Origin: an uncultured Burkholderiales bacterium
GTDB lineage: Bacteria > Pseudomonadota > Gammaproteobacteria > Burkholderiales > Burkholderiaceae
Assembly: GCA_946480465.1 (NCBI GenBank)
Contig: CAMLJY010000028.1
Span: 10,789-74,788, forward strand
Direction: 5' to 3'
Length of the DNA: 64,000 bases
The translations under genes and the position numbers were made by a program. Positions within the stretch are counted from its first letter, which is position 1. Each line of letters begins with the position of its first letter. Shown piece by piece: positions 12,270 through 24,262 of the stretch. The notes beneath the pieces were generated by a model. That model made no database searches and was not told where the DNA came from. It saw only the letters and a list, made by a program, of their open reading frames with translations.

Positions 12270-13157
12270 TCACCCGAGGCTGTTGTGGATGGCGGTCGCG
12301 GCGATGGCCGCATGCCCGTGCGCGACGGCAATCTGGTCGAGCGCGCTGACGACGTCGCCCGCGGCGTACAGCCCAGGCACGCTGGTGCGCAGGTGAGCAT
12401 CGGTGACGACGTTGCCGCGCAGGTCCAGCGCCGCTCCCAGCTCGCGTGCCAGCGCGTTGCGCGGCCGGCTGCCCAGCGCGGCGTAGACCACGTCCGCCTC
12501 GTGCACGGCGCCATCGCCCAGGCGCAGGCGCACCTGGCCGGCACGGCCGATCTCGGCCGCCGCGGGCATGACGGCAAGGCACTGGATGCCCGCCTGCGCC
12601 AGTTGCCGCCGACGTGCGTCGGGTACCGGGTCGCCGGCCTGCAGGTCGAACAGCACGATGCGCTCGCTGAAGCGGCGCAGGAACAGCGCCTCGCGCGCGC
12701 CATGGTCGCCGCGGCCCAGCACCGCGATGCGCTGGCCGCTGTGCTCATGGCCATCGCAGATCGGGCACTGGCGCAGGCGCGACTGGCGCAGCAGCGCATC
12801 GATGCCCGGCAGCGCCGGCTCGACGTCCTCGACGCCGGTGGCCAGCAGCACGCGGCGGGCGGCCAGGGGTTCGACGCCGGCTTGCGCCACAAAACCACCC
12901 TGACCATCGCGGCGCAGCTCGGTAACGGCGGCTTCCTGCACTTGGCCACCGAAGGCGGCGAGCTGCCTGTGCAAGCGGTTCAGCAAGTCACGGCCCGAAA
13001 TGCCGGCCGGAAAACCGGGCACGTTGTGCGAGCGGTCGATCTTCAGCGCCCGGCTGTCGGGCAGGGAGACGATGCGGATGGTGCGGTGGTAGCGCCGCAG
13101 GTACAGCGCCGCCGCCAGGCCCGCCGGCCCCGCACCGATGACCAGGCAATCGAGCAT
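12270..13157 (-). CDS. Thioredoxin-reductase-like FAD/NAD(P) oxidoreductase
   Basis: 295 residues. FAD-binding GAGPAGLAAALYL at 8-20, NAD(P)-binding VLGRGDHGA near 146, a redox-active CPIC pair at C131/C134 followed by DGHE as in thioredoxin reductases, and the C-terminal AAGDVVSA FAD motif. It is shorter than TrxB (about 315) and its first 45 residues differ from TrxB. The partner could be a thioredoxin or something else. Lies between zipA and the hemerythrin gene, all on the minus strand. Confidence 0.88.
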   Translation of the reverse strand: MLDCLVIGAGPAGLAAALYLRRYHRTIRIVSLPDSRALKIDRSHNVPGFPAGISGRDLLNRLHRQLAAFGGQVQEAAVTELRRDGQGGFVAQAGVEPLAARRVLLATGVEDVEPALPGIDALLRQSRLRQCPICDGHEHSGQRIAVLGRGDHGAREALFLRRFSERIVLFDLQAGDPVPDARRRQLAQAGIQCLAVMPAAAEIGRAGQVRLRLGDGAVHEADVVYAALGSRPRNALARELGAALDLRGNVVTDAHLRTSVPGLYAAGDVVSALDQIAVAHGHAAIAATAIHNSLG

Positions 13158-13262
13158 CGCACCGCGGTGGCAAGGCCGGTGCCCGCAGGCGCGCCGACGG
13201 TCGGGGTGCGGTCCACGCGTTCGTCCCCCGCGGCCCGCGGCTGCAGGGCGAGGTGGAGCGCT

Positions 13263-14323
13263 TCAGCTGAACAGGCGCCGCGCCGCGGTCGAGCCCGCGG
13301 CGAGGTCGCGTGCTTCCAGCTTGCGGTACAGCGTCTTCAGGTCCTCGCCGATCGAGGCGAACGCGTGCAGCGTGATGGGCCGTTCCTGGTCGTCGACCAG
13401 CGTGGCATCCATGTCCGCCGCCAGCGTGCGGGCCACTTCATGCCAGGCCGGGAAGGGCTCGGCGGCCTCCGGGGTCTGCAGCACGTCCAGCGACAGCGTG
13501 AGCTGCCGGACCGCCGCGATGTTGGGATCCTCCGCGAGCGCGGCCTGGGCATCGAAGCTGAGCACCAGCACCGGCGGCGCACCTTCCTCGGGCGAAGGCT
13601 GCACCAGCCGTCCCGGCAGCACGCCGGGCACGAAGCCGCGGCGCCCGGCGCACTGCTGCACGTAGCCCACCGACCAGGCCGCTCCATTCGCGCGCAAGGT
13701 GACGGCCAGTTGCGCATCGTGCTCGCCGGCGAAGGCGTCCAGCTCGCGCGCTCGGTTGACCACGTCGATCATGTCCGGCACTTCCACCATGCCGCCCACG
13801 CCGTCGGCAAAACCCTGCAGCTTCTGCACGAACTCGGAGAACTCGATCTGGTTCAGCCCGCCGCTGCGGTTGGCCATCTGCACGCCGGCCTGGAACTCGC
13901 TGTAGCGCTGGCCGGCCGCGGGCAGCTCCCAATCGCCGCTCTCGGCGTTCAGCCCCTCGATCAGGAAGGGCTTGGTTCCCGCGCGCCGCGACGGCGGCAG
14001 GTGCGTCAGCGCCAGTTCGCCGCTGACCGGCGCCTCCAGCGTGATCGGCGCAATGGCGTCGATCAGCGGATCGAGCCGTGCACTGGCCTTGCGCGGCGTG
14101 ATCTTGAGTTCGGGCAGCACTTCCGCATCGGAAGGCGACAGTTCGGGATCCCCGTCGTGGCGCGACAGCACCGGCTCGACCCGCGGCGGTTCCGCCACCG
14201 GTTCGGCCCGCCTCGGACTGGCCTTGCGCGCGGCCCAGGCGCCATGCACGACGACGGCCAGCAGCACCAGTGCGCCCAGGATCGCCAGCAGCACGGTCAG
14301 GCTCACGCCACTGCCCTCGCCGC

Positions 14324-14327
<4 letters not shown>
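13263..14327 (-). CDS. zipA: Cell division protein ZipA
   Basis: 354 residues. An N-terminal membrane anchor (about 8-32, VSLTVLLAILGALVLLAVVV) is followed by a charged/Pro-rich linker and, from about 200, the FtsZ-binding C-terminal domain (GFADGVGGMVEVPDMIDVVNRARELD and later LTLSLDVLQTPEAAEPFPAW). It tethers FtsZ to the inner membrane during septation. Its start overlaps the smc stop by four bases (ATGA), so the two are translationally coupled. Confidence 0.9.
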
Positions 14328-17842
<3,515 letters not shown>

Positions 17843-17999
17843 GGAGCAGGCCTTCGGGCCTCTCGGCCACCGACCTCGCCGGCGTGGGCGAGGCCGCCGC
17901 CAAGTATCGGTAAGTAGTTGATTTGTATGGATTTATTGCGCCCGGAGCAAGGCGCAAAGCGGGCCGGATGATACCATCGCGCCCCCTCTCGAAAGCCGC

Positions 18000-18503
18000 A
18001 TGACCATGGCCCGCACCCCTGCGCCGAAGAAGGCGCGAGCCCCCGTGCCCTCACCGGCGCCCAAGCAGCGCCCGATGCCCCCCAACCCGCCGAGCGCGCC
18101 CAGCAAGGAACTGCACGTCTTCCCGAACCCGTCGCCGGAGCGCGACTACGTGATCCAGTTCCAGGTGCCCGAGTTCACCTGCCACTGCCCGCTGACCGGC
18201 CAGCCCGACTTCGCGCACTTCACGATCGACATGATCGCGGACCAGCTCTGCGTGGAGCTGAAGAGCCTGAAGATGTACTTCTGGAGCTACCGCAACGAAG
18301 GCGCGTTCCACGAGAAGGTCACCAACACCATCCTCGACGATATCGTCAAGGTGACGCGGCCACGCTTCATCCGCATCACCGCCAAGTGGTACGTGCGCGG
18401 CGGCATCTACACCAACGTGATCGCGGAGCACCGCAAGAAGGGGTGGAAGCCGCTGCCGGCGGTGAATCTGCCCAGCATGCCGGTGGAGCGTGGGTTGCTC
18501 TGA
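18000..18503 (+). CDS. queF: NADPH-dependent 7-cyano-7-deazaguanine reductase QueF (short type)
   Basis: 167 residues. It reduces preQ0 to preQ1 in queuosine biosynthesis. The catalytic cysteine is Cys63 in [13 protein letters not shown] with Asp70 nearby, and the family stretch [16 protein letters not shown] follows, as in the single-domain (B. subtilis-like) type. About 36 extra N-terminal residues are Pro/Ala/Lys-rich and outside the catalytic domain. Start at 18000, or at the ATG two codons later; neither has a strong ribosome-binding site. No preQ1 riboswitch was recognised upstream. Confidence 0.93.
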   Translation: MTMARTPAPKKARAPVPSPAPKQRPMPPNPPSAPSKELHVFPNPSPERDYVIQFQVPEFTCHCPLTGQPDFAHFTIDMIADQLCVELKSLKMYFWSYRNEGAFHEKVTNTILDDIVKVTRPRFIRITAKWYVRGGIYTNVIAEHRKKGWKPLPAVNLPSMPVERGLL

Positions 18504-18533
18504 CGGCGTTGGCCCTGTGCGTGCGGCTGGCGC

Positions 18534-19709
18534 TCAGACCACCGAGAAACTGCGCGGCGCCCAGGACATGATGGGTTCATGCCCCAGCAGGACGCACGCG
18601 CAAGCACCGAGATCGAGTTCCAGCAACTCCCGCGCGGCGTCGGCACCAGCGTCCAGCACGGATGCTTCGGCAACGAACTGCCTGAACGCCGCCGAAGTGC
18701 CCCGCAGGTGATCCACCATCATCCGCGCGAGGTCGACCGCCAGGTCCGTGGCGTTGTCACCGGCCTCGAAAGCTTCCCCGGACCAGAACGCCTGAATCTG
18801 CTCTTCATCCCAGAATGTCCCGCGCATGTCGGGGCCGATCCACGGCGGGGCCTGGGCATCGGCCAATTCGAATGCACCTTGCTCGGCCAGACCGTGCTTG
18901 AGCCAGGCAGGCATTGATGATTCGGCCAGCGCCTCGAAGATCAAGTCACGCATCAACACCGCCTGGAACGACCTCAAGGTGACCTCCGACGTCACCAGGC
19001 AGTCGAACGCGTGACCCGGAAGCAGGCCGTTGTTTTCTGCGAGGCGCATGACCCGAGTCGACATTGCAGTAGGCAGGCACTGGCGGACCCGCTCTTCATC
19101 GAGGAACACAACGATGCAGCGCGCGGCAGCATTGATGCCAAGGGCCCCGAGCCAGGTCTTGGCTCGCCGGCGAATGGCCAGCGCCGCGTCCGCATTGGCT
19201 TCGTCGATGCAGGCGTCGGCAGAAGACAGCATCAGCAAGGCTTCCGAGCGATGCACGCGGAAGGAGCCTCCCAGGAAATCCCTGCAGTGAAGCAACCACG
19301 CCTGCCGGAGTGCGTCGCGTGCTTGGCCCCGCGTGGCTTCATCGGAAATGGCGGCCAACCAGCGGTGAACCGGCTCGCGGGGCAGGACGGGCCAGCCGTC
19401 CGTGCGCTGCAGGTGGCGAGCGATGTCGAATGGCGGAGCGTTCTCCAGCGCCAGATGAACAGGCGCCACGTCCGACACCACCCGATGCTGCCAGCGGCTC
19501 ATCTTGTGGCGATGTGTCTCTCCAGGCACATAGGCGCGAAGGTGATTGCGCGCGATGGCCGCCCCCAACAGCGGCATCAACCAGATGCCCACGAAGACGA
19601 CTCGCTTGTGAGGCAAATGCCGGACCGGTGCCTGAATGATTCGCCAAGTCATCCAGCCATTGAGACCTACCAGGCCACCCATCAGTGTGATGCCCCACAG
19701 GAACGTCAT
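18534..19709 (-). CDS. Membrane protein resembling an MA-clan zinc peptidase with a lost active site
   Basis: 391 residues. Two membrane segments at about 3-22 and 36-54, then a soluble domain. Residues 246-277 match the layout of MA-clan peptidase-like proteins (vl.HE..H...lPaWl.EGlAe), but here HExxH reads RDLIF (254-258) and the third-ligand Glu in EGLAE is His272. The tail (DLAVDLARMMVDHLRGT, then FRQFVAEASVLDAG) also fits that fold. If the alignment is right it is a binding rather than cutting protein. Its start overlaps the J-domain gene stop by four bases, placing it last in the hscC operon. Fold call is by eye and needs a profile search. Confidence 0.7.
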   Translation of the reverse strand: MTFLWGITLMGGLVGLNGWMTWRIIQAPVRHLPHKRVVFVGIWLMPLLGAAIARNHLRAYVPGETHRHKMSRWQHRVVSDVAPVHLALENAPPFDIARHLQRTDGWPVLPREPVHRWLAAISDEATRGQARDALRQAWLLHCRDFLGGSFRVHRSEALLMLSSADACIDEANADAALAIRRRAKTWLGALGINAAARCIVVFLDEERVRQCLPTAMSTRVMRLAENNGLLPGHAFDCLVTSEVTLRSFQAVLMRDLIFEALAESSMPAWLKHGLAEQGAFELADAQAPPWIGPDMRGTFWDEEQIQAFWSGEAFEAGDNATDLAVDLARMMVDHLRGTSAAFRQFVAEASVLDAGADAARELLELDLGACACVLLGHEPIMSWAPRSFSVV

Positions 19710-21163
19710 GGCAGAGGCTGACCGCCGAGCCGGGGAACCGCAGACTTGGCGGCAGTGTCGCGCAGCAAGTCATCAGCGGGCGATCGATTGGACGGCGCTG
19801 CCAGTCCCGGGACGTCCATCGGGTCCGGGGCTTTGAACGTGGCACGCGACGCGGCAGGCGCCGGGCTGCGCGCGGCGGCAGTGCTGCGAGGCGTGTCGCC
19901 GCGAGCCTTCTTCAGCTCGCGGTCAATCTCAGTCTGGCGGCGCTCCAGATCGGCCAGCTGCCTTTCGCGGTCAGCGTTCCTCGTCGAGCCTGTTGCACCG
20001 ATGTCCAATGCGGCCTGTGCGTCCCCGCTGGTGAGTGGACTGCCCTGGCCCCTGAGCCTTCCATGTGTGTCGCCGAGCGGCGGAAACGGCATGGACTGGG
20101 AGGTCGAGATTGATTGCTGGACTGCGCCGGCCCCCGTCGAGCCTGGCCGGTTGGCCATGATCAGGACGAACAGCAGGCCCATCAGGATCAGCGCAAGCGG
20201 CAGCGGAACAGGGTTCCTGCTCGTCAGGTACGCGGGCTGCGGACGAAACAGCGGCTGACCTGGAACGTCATTGTTCGAGCCTCGATCGCCCGGACCCAAG
20301 GCGGCATGGGACTGCCGCCAACGCACGATGTTTTCCCTCGAGGTGACGACGTTCAGCCAGTGCGGATAGTGCTCCACCAACCATTCGAGCGATGGCATCG
20401 ATGCGCGCAGCGTCTGGGGCGATGGCTCGCGCGCATCGCGCAAGCGCCTCACGAGCTTGCGCTGCGCCTCGAACTGCTGCGGCGACTGGCGATAGAAGAT
20501 CAGCTTCTCATTGATCGCGGCGTCGACGGCTGCCCCGAGGGCCCCGAACATCCGCAAGTGTCGGCGGTCCTTGTCCCAGTGGAAGAGGTCGCACGCCGGT
20601 CCGAACAGGAACTCATGTCCGGGACGCCAGCCTTCCATCAGCAGCAGCGCGACCCGGTATTCGAAGTACGTTCGCGATTCCAGGTGAATCAGGCGGTCAT
20701 CGGACAGCGCCACTTCCAGCGCGCGTCTTGCCTGCACCTCATCCCCGAACGGGGACTGCGACAGCTGCAAGAAGTTGGCGAACACCTCCTCCGCCCGAAT
20801 GCGGGCGAGTTGCTCGCCATCGGTTTCCGGCGGCTGGATGGGCTCGGCAGCAGAGACAGCATCACCACCGGCCAGTCCGGTTTCGGCCACTTCTGCGCCT
20901 GGCGATGGCTCTGGTGATGCCGCGGCATCTTCGGGAGTTGCATCGCCGTCGATCTCGGCAGGATTGTTGTCCGCCTGTCTTGCCTTCCACGCCAGCCAGC
21001 CCAGTGCCGTTTCGTAGTCGCTGCGAAGCGCCTGGAAGGCTTCGGGTTCATTGGCTTGATCGATGCGCTTCAAGCGCTGCGCATAGGCACGACGCACTGC
21101 GCGCTCATCTGCGTGCTGATCCAGGCCCAAGGCCTGGAGGAACGGAAAGGTCGCCTCGGACAT
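19706..21163 (-). CDS. Membrane-anchored DjlB/DjlC-like J-domain protein
   Basis: 485 residues. The N-terminal 55 residues match the divergent J domains of DjlB/DjlC (LGLDQHADERAVRRAYAQRL, then EPEAFQALRSDYETALGWL). The HPD tripeptide that stimulates Hsp70 ATPase is absent: the loop reads RIDQANEPEAF (33-43). An acidic linker and a helical middle region follow, then one membrane helix at about 319-338 and a C-terminal tail with a coiled coil at about 395-421. Topology: J domain in the cytoplasm, tail in the periplasm. It begins 8 bases after hscC ends, so it is the natural partner of that chaperone. Confidence 0.82.
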   Translation of the reverse strand: MSEATFPFLQALGLDQHADERAVRRAYAQRLKRIDQANEPEAFQALRSDYETALGWLAWKARQADNNPAEIDGDATPEDAAASPEPSPGAEVAETGLAGGDAVSAAEPIQPPETDGEQLARIRAEEVFANFLQLSQSPFGDEVQARRALEVALSDDRLIHLESRTYFEYRVALLLMEGWRPGHEFLFGPACDLFHWDKDRRHLRMFGALGAAVDAAINEKLIFYRQSPQQFEAQRKLVRRLRDAREPSPQTLRASMPSLEWLVEHYPHWLNVVTSRENIVRWRQSHAALGPGDRGSNNDVPGQPLFRPQPAYLTSRNPVPLPLALILMGLLFVLIMANRPGSTGAGAVQQSISTSQSMPFPPLGDTHGRLRGQGSPLTSGDAQAALDIGATGSTRNADRERQLADLERRQTEIDRELKKARGDTPRSTAAARSPAPAASRATFKAPDPMDVPGLAAPSNRSPADDLLRDTAAKSAVPRLGGQPLP

Positions 21164-21171
21164 GTCGGCCC

Positions 21172-22887
21172 TTACTGCGGTCCGCCATCCAGGAAGCTGT
21201 CCCGCTCGACGCGGTCCAGCAGCGCGGCGAATTCACGCCGGCCGGGCGCAATGCGGCGCTCATCCTGCGATGCCAGCAAGCGCTCGAAGCCCAGGATCTG
21301 CGCGCCCAGCCATTCCCGCTCCGTGCCTCGGCACTGCTCGAACAGGCGTTCGCCGCGCGCCAGCAGCGTGCGGTTCTCCAGCTTGTCGCGCGGGTGGATC
21401 TTGAGGTCGGACAAGGCCAGCAGACGCTCGTTGATTTCAGCCGGTGTCAGCAGCCCGGGATTGCCTTCGATCAGCACGCTCACCGTGCGCTGTGTCTTGC
21501 GGACGGTCGCCTCGACCTGCAGCAGTCCGTTGACGTCGTACGTGAAACGCACATCCACCGCCGATTCGGCCATTGACGCGCGCGGCAGCGGCACGCAGAG
21601 CGACCCGATGTGGATGTTGTCGCGAACCATGCGGGCTTCGCCCTGGTAGATCTCCAACACGATCTCGGACTGCCCGTCGCGCTGCGGCACGTACTGTTTG
21701 ACCCGGCTGACAGGCACGGTGCTGTTCCGTTCGATGATCGGATCGAAGTGCCCTTGCGAGGAAGATCGCTCATCCAGCTTGATGCCTACTTCCACGCCCA
21801 GCGAGTAGGGCGACACGTCCGTCATCACCACTTCGCTGAGCGCCGCGTCACGCATCTTCAAGCCGGCCTGCACTGCGGCGCCCAGGGCCACCACTTCGTC
21901 CGGATTCAGCTCGACGGAGGGAAATCGGCCGAACAGCATCGTCACCAGCCGGCGAACGATCGGCATGCGTGTCGCCCCGCCCGCAAGAACCACGTTGTCC
22001 AGCTCGCTGCTGCGCACGTTGGCATCGCGCAGAGCACGCTCCACAGGTGCGCGCAGTCGTTTCAGCAGCGGTGCGCAGGCCTGCTCCAGCGCCGGTTCGT
22101 CCAGTTCCAGCACATGATCGACGCCATCATGGTTGACCTGGATGCGGGCCTTGGCCTGCGTGCTCAAGGCCCGCTTGGCCGCCTCTGCCTGAGCGGACAG
22201 TCGCTGCATGAAGCCGTCGTCCCGGCGCAGCGAATCAGGCAGGTTCCTGCGCACGAAGAACAGGTCGCACAGCGCGTGCACGAAGTCCTCTCCGCCCAAC
22301 AGGTTGTCGCCCGCGGTGGCCCGCACCTCCATCACGCCCTCGAACAGCTCGAGGATGGAGACGTCGAACGTACCGCCGCCGAGATCGAACACCAGGAACC
22401 GCGCTTCCTCTCCACGCTGGTGGATTCCATAGGCCAGCGCGGCCGCGGTCGGCTCATTGAGCAGGCGCTCGACGCGCAGACCGGCAATCTCGCCGGCCGC
22501 CCGGGTGGCCTTGCGCTGAGCATCGGAAAAATACGCGGGCACGGTGATGATGGCCTCTGTCACCGGCTCGCCCAATGCGGCCTCCGCATCGGCCTTGAGG
22601 GCCTTCAGGATCAGCGCCGACAGTTCCTCGGGCCGGAAATCACGGCCGCCCAGCCGGATGGTCCGGTTGCTTCCCATATAGCGCTTGAAGACCGCTGCAC
22701 TGCGATCGGGATGCGTTTGCAGTCGCTCGCGCGCCGCCCGGCCGACGAGCACCGTGCCGTCGTCGTCTAGGCTGACGCACGACGGCGTCAGCACCTCGCC
22801 AAGACCATTCCGGATCAATTGCGCCTGACCATCCTTCCAGATGGCGACCAAGCTGTTCGTTGTCCCCAGATCGATGCCGACAATCAC
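21172..22887 (-). CDS. hscC: Hsp70-family chaperone HscC
   Basis: 571 residues, shorter than DnaK (about 638) and close to E. coli HscC. It opens MIVGIDLGTTNSLVAIWKDG, the HscC form of the phosphate-1 motif; FDLGGGTFDVSILE (phosphate 2) and VVLAGGATRMPIV (adenosine site) are intact, so ATP binding is expected. The substrate-binding half starts near DVSPYSLGVEVG and the C-terminus lacks the EEVD-like tail of DnaK. In E. coli hscC is flanked by djlB and djlC; here a J-like membrane protein follows. Clients are unknown; E. coli HscC has been linked to sigma-70 activity. Confidence 0.92.
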   Translation of the reverse strand: MIVGIDLGTTNSLVAIWKDGQAQLIRNGLGEVLTPSCVSLDDDGTVLVGRAARERLQTHPDRSAAVFKRYMGSNRTIRLGGRDFRPEELSALILKALKADAEAALGEPVTEAIITVPAYFSDAQRKATRAAGEIAGLRVERLLNEPTAAALAYGIHQRGEEARFLVFDLGGGTFDVSILELFEGVMEVRATAGDNLLGGEDFVHALCDLFFVRRNLPDSLRRDDGFMQRLSAQAEAAKRALSTQAKARIQVNHDGVDHVLELDEPALEQACAPLLKRLRAPVERALRDANVRSSELDNVVLAGGATRMPIVRRLVTMLFGRFPSVELNPDEVVALGAAVQAGLKMRDAALSEVVMTDVSPYSLGVEVGIKLDERSSSQGHFDPIIERNSTVPVSRVKQYVPQRDGQSEIVLEIYQGEARMVRDNIHIGSLCVPLPRASMAESAVDVRFTYDVNGLLQVEATVRKTQRTVSVLIEGNPGLLTPAEINERLLALSDLKIHPRDKLENRTLLARGERLFEQCRGTEREWLGAQILGFERLLASQDERRIAPGRREFAALLDRVERDSFLDGGPQ

Positions 22888-22935
22888 GTTCCCTCCCTCT
22901 CTTCGGCACTGCTGCCGTCTCCCCGATCCGTCACC

Positions 22936-24102
22936 TCAGAGGTGACAGATCACCTGCACCGCGGCGCTGATACCGCGCCTCAACAGTCTCGCCAGCGATG
23001 GCGGCGTCGCTTCGGCAGAAGCCGGCCATGCGACCGGCCCCGATGCCAGGAACGAACCGATATCAGCCACGGGCGGACCGGCGAGCAGGGGCAGGCCGAA
23101 GCGGACGGCCGCCTGGCCATCCACGAATCCAGCCACCGCGCCACGATCATCGAGCACGACACCACTCAGCGTGCGATATCCCGGCGGCACCGCCACCATC
23201 AGCTGGCCCCCCGTTTGTCCCCAGACGACACCTGCCGCGACGGCCGGCCCGGAGTCGGCATCTGCCAGTCGCCCGACAACAGTCACTGCCGCGCCCGACG
23301 CCAGCGGGCCTGCGCTGCGCGGCAGCGTCGTATACGGTCCGCCGCCGACCTTCAGCAGCGCCAGGCCCTTCCGCCCGTCTTCCATCAACACGTGGGCCAC
23401 GCGCCGACTCCGGCCGTGGTGGATTTCCAAGCGCCCGCAGTTTGAAAGGGGCGTGCCCGACGTCACGACCAAACCTTGCGCGCTCAAAAGGAACCCCGGT
23501 CCCGTTGACAACGCCCGTCTACCGGAGGACACCGGGTGGCGGTCGGTCGCCACGGACGCCGACCGGTTCAGAGGCGCCACCGCATCAGCCGGCAGGTCGG
23601 ATGGCGGAGACCTCGTTCCAGCCGGCGGCGGCGCGGGCACGCTGGCGAGCGGCATCCGCTCAGAGGTCTTGTCCGGTCGCTGCGCTGCAGCGACTGTGGC
23701 GTCCGCCTCGCGTACCCAACCTGCCAGCTTGCAGACCGCGTCGAGTTCCTTGGCTTGGCGCGTGCCGTCGAAGACGCTGCGCATCTGTTCGGAGCTGGAC
23801 CATTGCGGCGGCGAGTCGCCGAACCTGCTGACGCCAGTCAACTCCGCCCGCAGGCGCTGGCGGCAGTTGGCCTTGATCTGCCCTTCGTAGTCCGAGCGGA
23901 ACGAGAAGTTCGAACGCGACCGCACCCGGTAGTGGACCAAGTCACCATCGCGGCGGACGGAGCCGGTGTCCAGTTCGAACTTCTCGGCAACGGTTGAGCC
24001 AATGTCGGGAGCGTCGCCACGTGCCGCCGCCTCGCGAGGAGCAAGCGACAAGAAAACCACGGCCGCAATCGCTGCCCGCATCCCGTCACGGCAAACCTTC
24101 AT
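22936..24102 (-). CDS. Exported trypsin-fold protein without a catalytic triad, N-terminal adhesin-E-like domain
   Basis: 388 residues from the ATG at 24102. Signal peptide 1 to about 27. Residues 35-126 resemble the small surface-adhesin-E-like domain of betaproteobacterial exported proteins (GSVRRDGDLVHYRV, paired cysteines). After a Pro-rich linker, residues 198-350 follow the DegP/trypsin pattern (GPGFLLSAQGLVVTSG...NC, LALLKV, LDDRGAVAGF). The catalytic His position is Thr217, the Asp position Gly246, and the Ser loop reads TLSGVVLD instead of GNSGGPLLD. So it is probably a non-proteolytic binding protein. First gene of the hscC operon, 48 bases before hscC. Confidence 0.75.
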   Translation of the reverse strand: MKVCRDGMRAAIAAVVFLSLAPREAAARGDAPDIGSTVAEKFELDTGSVRRDGDLVHYRVRSRSNFSFRSDYEGQIKANCRQRLRAELTGVSRFGDSPPQWSSSEQMRSVFDGTRQAKELDAVCKLAGWVREADATVAAAQRPDKTSERMPLASVPAPPPAGTRSPPSDLPADAVAPLNRSASVATDRHPVSSGRRALSTGPGFLLSAQGLVVTSGTPLSNCGRLEIHHGRSRRVAHVLMEDGRKGLALLKVGGGPYTTLPRSAGPLASGAAVTVVGRLADADSGPAVAAGVVWGQTGGQLMVAVPPGYRTLSGVVLDDRGAVAGFVDGQAAVRFGLPLLAGPPVADIGSFLASGPVAWPASAEATPPSLARLLRRGISAAVQVICHL

Positions 24103-24262
24103 GTGCACACATCTGCGAAGCCATACGCTCGCAGCTGCGGGTTGCGGCGTTTCAAGGCGCAGGCAGTTTAGTTTCCGATGCACGTGGCCACGGCACTCGA
24201 TCGAGGGGGCCAGGGCCGGCCGCGCCATGCGACTTGTTGCCATTGACGCGCGCGTCTTGTCG

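Noticed and set aside
21172..22887. DnaK rather than HscC
   Set aside because: The opening WKDGQAQLIRN and the shorter length match HscC, no grpE/dnaJ neighbours are present, and the C-terminal EEVD-like end is missing.
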